Of a stretch of DNA of 48,275 bases, positions 43,408-48,275 are shown piece after piece. Numbering within the stretch: position 1 is the stretch's first letter; each line of letters starts with the position of its first letter. The stretch comes from an uncultured Verrucomicrobiota bacterium (GTDB taxonomy: Bacteria > Verrucomicrobiota > Verrucomicrobiia > Opitutales > Opitutaceae), in assembly GCA_903869675.1 (NCBI GenBank), contig CAIQAB010000009.1:1-48275 (forward strand), in the 5' to 3' direction. A program made the position numbers and the translations under genes. Below the pieces are notes generated by a model. That model saw nothing but the letters and a program-made list of their open reading frames with translations, made no database searches and had not been told where the DNA came from.

Positions 43408-44442
43408 ATGGCGAGGCGCGGACACCTTTTGATCATGATGCCCGCTTCCGCCGTTCCGCACTCCACCAACCGTTCGCAGGCGATCGCTATGTTGGTTCTA
43501 GCAACGGCGTTCTGGGGGCTCAGTTTCCCTTTAATTAAAACCCTGATGCTGCTGCATGCCAGGGTGGATTCTGCGGCCGGACCTTGGTTCGTGACGGCTT
43601 ACGTGCTGGCGCCACGGTTTGCCATAGGCGCAGCGCTTCTTGCCGCGTGGCAATGGCGGGCCTTGCTTGCAGGGGATATACGAAGCGGCGAGTGGATACA
43701 GGGCGGGGTCATCGGCCTATTTTCGACGGCAGGGATGCTTTTCCAATGCGATGGCATGCAATATACGGCAGCATCGACCTCGGCGTTCCTGACTCAGTTC
43801 TATGCCATCCTGATCCCGATTTACGTCGCTTGGCGCGCACGGCGCGGACCGGAAGCCGTCGTCTGGATCTCTTGCGCGCTGGTGCTGGCCGGCGTCGCCG
43901 TGTTGGGACGCTTTGATTGGAAAGAGCTGCACATGGGCCGCGGTGAGATAGAGACGCTGGTCGCCTCGACTTTCTTTATGGGTCAGATACTTTGGCTGGA
44001 GCGTCCGGAATTCGCCAGTAATCGTCCGGCGCGCCTTTCTTTGGCGATGTTCGCCACTCAGGCGGTTATTTACTCAGCCTTGCTACTCGGAATCGCCCCA
44101 ACCGGGGAAATGGCCACCGCCCTTGCTGCACCCTGGTCGTCAGGCACGTGGATTGCCCTTACCTTAGCGCTAACTTTGGTCTGCACAGTCGGTGCCTACG
44201 GCTTGATGAATGCTTGGCAGCCTATGATAAGCGCGACTGAAGCCGGCTTGGTATATTGTGCCGAACCAGTTTTTGGTTCGGTCTTGGCGCTGTTTTTACC
44301 GGCCCTATTTTCCGTCTGGGCCTCGGTGCATTACCCTAATGAAACCGCTACTTGGACGCTCTTGGCTGGAGGCGGATTGATCACGACCGCCAATGTATTG
44401 ATCCAACTCAAGCCACCCTCACGCCGCGGTGGCCCAGAGTAA
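43408..44442 (+). CDS. EamA/DMT-family transporter
   Basis: A membrane protein of up to 344 residues with about ten hydrophobic helices and the two-repeat pattern of the drug/metabolite transporter family. It starts with 'AMLVLATAFWGLSFPLIK' and has 'YTAASTSAFLTQFYAILIPIY' at the end of the first repeat and 'ISATEAGLVYCAEPVFGSVLAL' in the second. The substrate cannot be predicted. The start is uncertain: ATG 43408 has GGAGG only 2 bases upstream; ATG 43435 and 43438 have none. It is divergent from the ATPase gene. Confidence 0.8.
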   Translation: MARRGHLLIMMPASAVPHSTNRSQAIAMLVLATAFWGLSFPLIKTLMLLHARVDSAAGPWFVTAYVLAPRFAIGAALLAAWQWRALLAGDIRSGEWIQGGVIGLFSTAGMLFQCDGMQYTAASTSAFLTQFYAILIPIYVAWRARRGPEAVVWISCALVLAGVAVLGRFDWKELHMGRGEIETLVASTFFMGQILWLERPEFASNRPARLSLAMFATQAVIYSALLLGIAPTGEMATALAAPWSSGTWIALTLALTLVCTVGAYGLMNAWQPMISATEAGLVYCAEPVFGSVLALFLPALFSVWASVHYPNETATWTLLAGGGLITTANVLIQLKPPSRRGGPE

Positions 44443-44512
44443 ACGACTTCGAGTTAGATATCTCCAACAACGAGCTCGGTTTAATTAGGAGCGTTACTAC
44501 TGAAAAGCTCCC

Positions 44513-44547
44513 GCACTCACGGCTTTGGGCGAAAGCCGTGGGGTGCG
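44513..44547. repeat. Strong stem-loop between the transporter and the RGG-rich gene
   Basis: CACGGCTTT and AAAGCCGTG form a perfect 9-base stem (loop GGGCG), and the arms continue beyond small bulges with CGCAC / GTGCG. No T-run follows. The shape recalls IS200/IS605-type subterminal hairpins, but no transposase gene is present. A degenerate terminator or RNA processing site for the converging genes is the other explanation. Confidence 0.45.
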
Positions 44548-44583
44548 ACCTGAAATCGTATCGACTATGACAGTAGCGGAATA

Positions 44584-46449
44584 CTAGCCCTGTTCAGGGG
44601 ATTGGCCGGTCTCAGGCTCAACCGAAGCAACCGTTTCTTTTGGCGTGATTTCAGCCTGCGAAGGAACTTCGGCTGACGAAGACTTAGGTGCTTCAGGGAA
44701 GTTTTCAGGATCAATATCCGAGGCTTCAATTTCACGTTTACGCGCCTCGACCATCGCAGGCGGGCAGAATAAGGTGCCGTCCACGAACTCGGTGACGTAG
44801 CCCTCTTTTACGAGATAACGAAGGTCTCCCTTTAATTTGAGCAGTTTCTCTTGTTCGGCAGCTGGGGTGGGCTCAGGGATCACGCCCTCAGCCGGGGCCG
44901 GACGCGACTCAAGGCCAAGGTGTTTGGCGGCGAGTTCGCTACCCTTGATCATCGGGTGTGACTCGATGAATGCAATCAACGATGCCAGCGAATCCGAGAA
45001 GGTCTGCCCCGGAACGCGGAAGCGGCGTTTCACTGCGCAGACGTAGCTTATGCCTTTTGAGCCCTTCTTGAAAATCGTGAAACTTTCACGACGCAGGCGT
45101 CCACGGAGTGCATTGGCGGTATCAAGCGGGAATCGGCGCTGATTAGCCAGAGCACCCTCTACGGCACGACGAATCTCGCCGGATTCGGACATAAGCTCGA
45201 GGATTTTTCCGGGGAAACGCAACTGCTCCACAGAACGCACTACACGCCCGCGAGCCTCGTTGAGCAACCATTGTCGGGCCTCTTCTAACGAATCAAAGAA
45301 GGGCAAAGCCGGAGCCACCGGTGCGATCTCGCTGATCGCCTCGGGTGCCGGTTCGACAGTGGGCTCTGCGTCCGCGGGTGCCGAGGCCTCGGTGGTTGCG
45401 GCCGCATCCTGCTTGGGCGCACGCACCGGGGCGGGCTTCACCGTGTAGCGGGTAGTCTTTTTCATTTTCTCCAGCCACTGCGCCACAACCTCGGCATCAC
45501 GAACTGTCTCGATTTTGCTCTTATAGGCCTCCAGCGGAATGCGGATATTCGCCGCATGGTGCTGGGCCAGAATAGATGCGTAACGATGGTAATTGGGCGG
45601 GGCGAGAAGCGTGCCCGTGATCGAACAGCGGTTCACCACCTGGAAATTACCCTTGGGCGGCTCAACCTCGACATCACTGGAATCAAAAAAGTTTCCCAAG
45701 TGCTTCTCCAAAACGTGAGCAATCGCGGCATCTTCCGTCTCGAATGGCACGCCATCTGGGACCGAGACGAAGAACGGCGCCGCTTTCACGCTGGGTTGGA
45801 CTGCGGACTCACCTTCAATCGTAGCGGTGCCGGGCTTGGGCGCCGTCTGGACGCGTTGCACCACCGCCACGAAGCGTTCGTTTTTCTCCACAACCGAACG
45901 GGCAATGTAAAAGAGCTCGAAAGTGCGGCAGGATTTGCGAATAGCCTCCGAGAGGACCTTGAAGCTGGCGTCCTCAGGATAAAAAGTGATGTTGAAAAAA
46001 GGGCTGATGTAAGGACCCGCCGGATCGCGAGGCGGACCACGGAAATCACCGCGAGGACCGCCTTGGCCACCGCCCGGGCCTTCGCGTCTCTCAAAACGCG
46101 GACGCTCTCCACCGCGGAAGCCACCGGGACTACCTGACGCACCGTCGCGCCGGAAAGGAGGACGATCGGCTCCGGAGGGAGCCGGAGCGTCAGTTGAGGG
46201 TGAGCCGGGCGAAGCGGCAGGACGCTTGAAGTCGCCACGTCGATCACGAACCACTGGAGCGCCGCCGTCACGGCGAGGACGGTCGTCACGGCGTTCGTCG
46301 CGCCGCTCTTGGCGGGGCGCACCGCTGGAAGCTCCGCCTTTATCCTGACTCCAAGAGGTGCCAAAGCTGAACCCTTGGAGTTGGGTTAGGTCGAGCTTGT
46401 TGAGCCCGGGATTAGATTCGGGCGTTTGCGGGGAGGGCGTCTCATCCAT
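44584..46449 (-). CDS. Unrecognised protein with an RGG/RG-rich N terminus
   Basis: A 621-residue protein. Residues ~40-150 are low-complexity, rich in Arg, Gly, Pro, Asp and Ser with many RG/RGG steps. An ordered segment begins 'PYISPFFNITFYPEDASFKVLSEAIRKSCRTFELFYIARSVVEK'; a second ordered part (about 390-560) includes 'FDSLEEARQWLLNEARGRVVRSVEQLRFPGKILELMSES' and 'RRFPLDTANALRGRLRRESFTIFKKGSKGISYVCAV'. The C-terminal ~60 residues are acidic and low-complexity. No signal peptide or membrane segment. The RGG tract plus basic ordered parts suggests RNA binding; function unknown. ATG 46449. Confidence 0.6.
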   Translation of the reverse strand: MDETPSPQTPESNPGLNKLDLTQLQGFSFGTSWSQDKGGASSGAPRQERRDERRDDRPRRDGGAPVVRDRRGDFKRPAASPGSPSTDAPAPSGADRPPFRRDGASGSPGGFRGGERPRFERREGPGGGQGGPRGDFRGPPRDPAGPYISPFFNITFYPEDASFKVLSEAIRKSCRTFELFYIARSVVEKNERFVAVVQRVQTAPKPGTATIEGESAVQPSVKAAPFFVSVPDGVPFETEDAAIAHVLEKHLGNFFDSSDVEVEPPKGNFQVVNRCSITGTLLAPPNYHRYASILAQHHAANIRIPLEAYKSKIETVRDAEVVAQWLEKMKKTTRYTVKPAPVRAPKQDAAATTEASAPADAEPTVEPAPEAISEIAPVAPALPFFDSLEEARQWLLNEARGRVVRSVEQLRFPGKILELMSESGEIRRAVEGALANQRRFPLDTANALRGRLRRESFTIFKKGSKGISYVCAVKRRFRVPGQTFSDSLASLIAFIESHPMIKGSELAAKHLGLESRPAPAEGVIPEPTPAAEQEKLLKLKGDLRYLVKEGYVTEFVDGTLFCPPAMVEARKREIEASDIDPENFPEAPKSSSAEVPSQAEITPKETVASVEPETGQSPEQG

Positions 46450-46581
46450 GCGAATTAACGAAAGCGGGCGTGGTGCCAGCGGAGGTGTGTTGAGCGGGAG
46501 TGCGGGGTGCGCGGAAAGCGCCTTGCAGAGTAGTTTCCTCCGAGTCGTCCATCACGCAAGCCGTTTTCCTCTGATCGGGCG

Positions 46582-46619
46582 TGGCGTTTTTGTTACAAGT
46601 TTAACGCCATTCATGATGG
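46582..46619. promoter_or_regulatory. Nested dyad upstream of the RGG-rich gene
   Basis: TGGCGTT and AACGCCA form an outer 7-base inverted repeat; between them TTGTTACAA is itself palindromic. The dyad sits 133-170 bases upstream of the RGG-gene ATG, in the 220-base gap before the lolD end. This could be a regulator site or a weak terminator for the converging side. Nothing confirms either. Confidence 0.3.
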
Positions 46620-46669
46620 AAGGTCGCCCAATATTATTCTCGCTCACCTCGGAACCGCAAAACCGCCGC

Positions 46670-47338
46670 TTACACAGCGTGGAAACCGCCTTCACGTAGA
46701 AAAAGCTGTCGACCGCACCGATTGGCATGGGCCGCGTTATGCGTAACCAGCACCAACGCGCAGCGCGACTCGGCGCAAAGCGAGAGCAAAAGGTGGATGA
46801 CGGCCTCGCCACTGCCCTCGTCAAGGTTGCCAGTAGGCTCGTCCGCCAGAATCAGATGCGGGTTATTCATCAAGGCCCGTGCGATGGCTACGCGCTGGCG
46901 CTCCCCGCCGGAGAGCTTTGCCGGAATATGCGCGGCGCGGTCGGCCAAGCCGACCCGCCCAAGTAATGCAGCCGCGCGCGTTCGCTCGAGCGCGCCGACC
47001 GGGCCCAGCAGCCGAGCAGCTAGGAGCACGTTGTCCAATGCGTCGAGTTCAGGCACAAGATAGAACGATTGGAAAACCAGACCGATTAAGCGTCCCCGAC
47101 GGGAAGCGGATAGCGTCGTTTCTCCCTCCCAGCGCAGTTCGCCCGCGTCAGGCGCATCGAGGCCGGAGAGTAGATTTAAAAGAGTTGATTTGCCGGATCC
47201 GGATTCGCCGCGAATCGACACGCTCTCGCCCGCCATGACCGCCAACTCCACTCCGCGCAGCACCTGCAACCGGCGCTCACCGCTGGCGTAACTTTTGTGC
47301 AGGCCGCGGGCCTGAAGTATCGGGGCGATGCTACTCAC
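46670..47338 (-). CDS. lolD: ABC transporter ATP-binding protein, LolD type
   Basis: A 222-residue ABC ATPase. Walker A 'GESGSGKST', signature 'LSGGERQRVAIARAL' and Walker B 'LILADEPTGNLDEG' are all intact. With LolC/E it drives release of lipoproteins from the inner membrane. The start is a GTG that overlaps the last codons of the permease gene. The assignment as LolD over FtsE or MacB rests on the LolC-like partner. The first of two genes in translation order is the permease. Confidence 0.85.
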   Translation of the reverse strand: MSSIAPILQARGLHKSYASGERRLQVLRGVELAVMAGESVSIRGESGSGKSTLLNLLSGLDAPDAGELRWEGETTLSASRRGRLIGLVFQSFYLVPELDALDNVLLAARLLGPVGALERTRAAALLGRVGLADRAAHIPAKLSGGERQRVAIARALMNNPHLILADEPTGNLDEGSGEAVIHLLLSLCAESRCALVLVTHNAAHANRCGRQLFLREGGFHAV

Positions 47339-48275
47339 TGCGCAGTGCCTCCACCGGTTTGAGTTTCGCCGCCCGCAAGGCCGGCAAAAGGCCTGCCAGT
47401 GTCGAGACGATCAGCGCGCTGGTGATGATCAGCGCGAGATCAGTGCCTGAAAGGTAGGCCGGAAGTTGGCTGAATTGATAAAACCGCTCCAGGGCGGCCT
47501 GGCTGCCAGTTAAGCGGGTGAAGCCGGCCACTAGGTCGTTGCGGAAGTGAACCACCGCAAAACCCAAGACCAAACCTGAGGCCGTGCCGGCCGCGCCGAT
47601 GATGATGCCTTGATAACAAAAACAAGCAGCAACCTGTCGAGGAGAGGCGCCCAGCGCACCCAGCAGACCGATCTCACGGGTCTTGCGCACCACCGCGATG
47701 AGCAATGAAGACGCCACCGAGAAGGCGGCAACCACGATGATGAAGAGCAGAAGGAAAAATATCATATTCTTCTCCAGTTGGAGCACGAATAAAAACTCTT
47801 GGTTCGCATCCATCCAGGACTTGGCCACGCCATCCACCGGCAGCGCACGGTTGATCGCAGCGGCTGCGTGGTCGGGGTCAAAGCCGTCGGCAAGTTTTAC
47901 GTTTACGCCATGGACCGAGCGGCCGAGTCCGTAGAGCTCCTGCATTGTGCGCAGGGTTACAATGACTACGCTGCTATCGAGTTGCTGATGGCCAATCTCA
48001 AAGATACCGCAAACCTCCAACTCGCGAGGGATTAGTATCTCGTCGGCCTTTAATTTTTCCAGCAGCAGAGGCGAATATACTGAGACTTTACTGCCCAGTC
48101 GTGCGCCAATAGTCATAGCAAGTTGTGCGCTCAGAATAACGCGATCGTCATCGAGTTCATCGTAATCGCCGGCCACGACAAACTTCCGCAGCGGAATAAC
48201 GCGTTCCACCCGGTTCGCATCCACTCCCTGAATAGCGGGGAACGCGGGTTTATTGTGATACTGGAGCATGACCAC
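47331..48275 (-). CDS. lolC: LolC/LolE-type permease, 5' end cut off by the window
   Basis: The C-terminal 314 residues of an FtsX-fold permease. A periplasmic part ('VPLRKFVVAG' region to 'SWMDANQEFLFVLQ') precedes three membrane helices: 'FFLLLFIIVVAAFSVASSLL', 'GIIIGAAGTASGLVLGFAVV' and 'DLALIITSALIVSTLAGLLP'. 'REIGLLGALGAS' is the cytoplasmic FtsX-domain motif. The gene reads off the window edge, so its N terminus and any further lol genes are outside. It overlaps the lolD GTG by 8 bases. Confidence 0.85.
   Translation of the reverse strand: MVMLQYHNKPAFPAIQGVDANRVERVIPLRKFVVAGDYDELDDDRVILSAQLAMTIGARLGSKVSVYSPLLLEKLKADEILIPRELEVCGIFEIGHQQLDSSVVIVTLRTMQELYGLGRSVHGVNVKLADGFDPDHAAAAINRALPVDGVAKSWMDANQEFLFVLQLEKNMIFFLLLFIIVVAAFSVASSLLIAVVRKTREIGLLGALGASPRQVAACFCYQGIIIGAAGTASGLVLGFAVVHFRNDLVAGFTRLTGSQAALERFYQFSQLPAYLSGTDLALIITSALIVSTLAGLLPALRAAKLKPVEALRSE

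Noticed and set aside
1-48275. CRISPR arrays, rRNA or tRNA genes
   Set aside because: No regularly spaced direct repeats, cloverleaf sequences or rRNA stretches were seen in the gaps, which are all under 300 bases.

Overview
The window looks like a chromosomal segment of a high-GC, Gram-negative bacterium, most likely Verrucomicrobiota of the Opitutaceae/Opitutales type. This is inferred from the gene set, not from a marker gene. TolB, LolC/LolD and a BamE-like lipoprotein indicate an outer membrane. The OleA/OleB pair, a metal-type variant HemB, a tiny lysine/arginine-rich protein and an RGG-rich protein fit that lineage. Almost all starts lack a Shine-Dalgarno sequence. There is no rRNA, tRNA, CRISPR array, phage or intact insertion sequence, and no gene-free stretch exceeds 300 bases.

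Layout. 67-5438: an exported redox-type locus with a four-haem cytochrome, a double GlcG/HbpS-like protein, a DUF4331 protein and a TPR protein. 5452-11362: a MuiA-like protein, a DapF homologue with serines at both catalytic cysteine positions, an unrecognised protein, an Mrp-type P-loop ATPase and a TolB-like propeller protein, ending in a strong terminator. 11465-16074: cysS-thrS and the divergent hemB. 16096-20750: a fused GH105/heparinase II-III enzyme behind a fused iron-type ABC permease. 20849-24579: a hybrid histidine kinase and malQ. 24581-27833: a tight fabZ-fabI-oleA-oleB operon without oleC or oleD. 27928-28950: a lipoprotein and a small helix-turn-helix protein.

29075-39344 is a plus-strand housekeeping stretch: sucC-sucD, clpP, a folate run (folB, folK, pabB, pabC), two methyltransferases (one Rsm22-like), a 40-residue basic protein and rimO. 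The last four appear to serve ribosome synthesis or modification.

39378-43294 (minus strand) is a compact three-gene run: an SMC/RecF-like AAA ATPase, a TOPRIM-like partner whose start overlaps the ATPase stop (ATGA), and an Aas-type acyltransferase/acyl-ACP ligase 15 bases downstream. The first two resemble split OLD or PARIS-like two-gene modules and are the best candidate here for an undescribed defence-type system. 43408-48275 holds an EamA transporter, a long RGG-rich protein of unknown function and lolD-lolC, with lolC running off the window.

Other points of interest are the Ser/Ser DapF, the stand-alone oleA-oleB in a FAS-II-like operon, the lyase/hydrolase fusion and the threonyl-tRNA synthetase with an insertion and no TGS domain.
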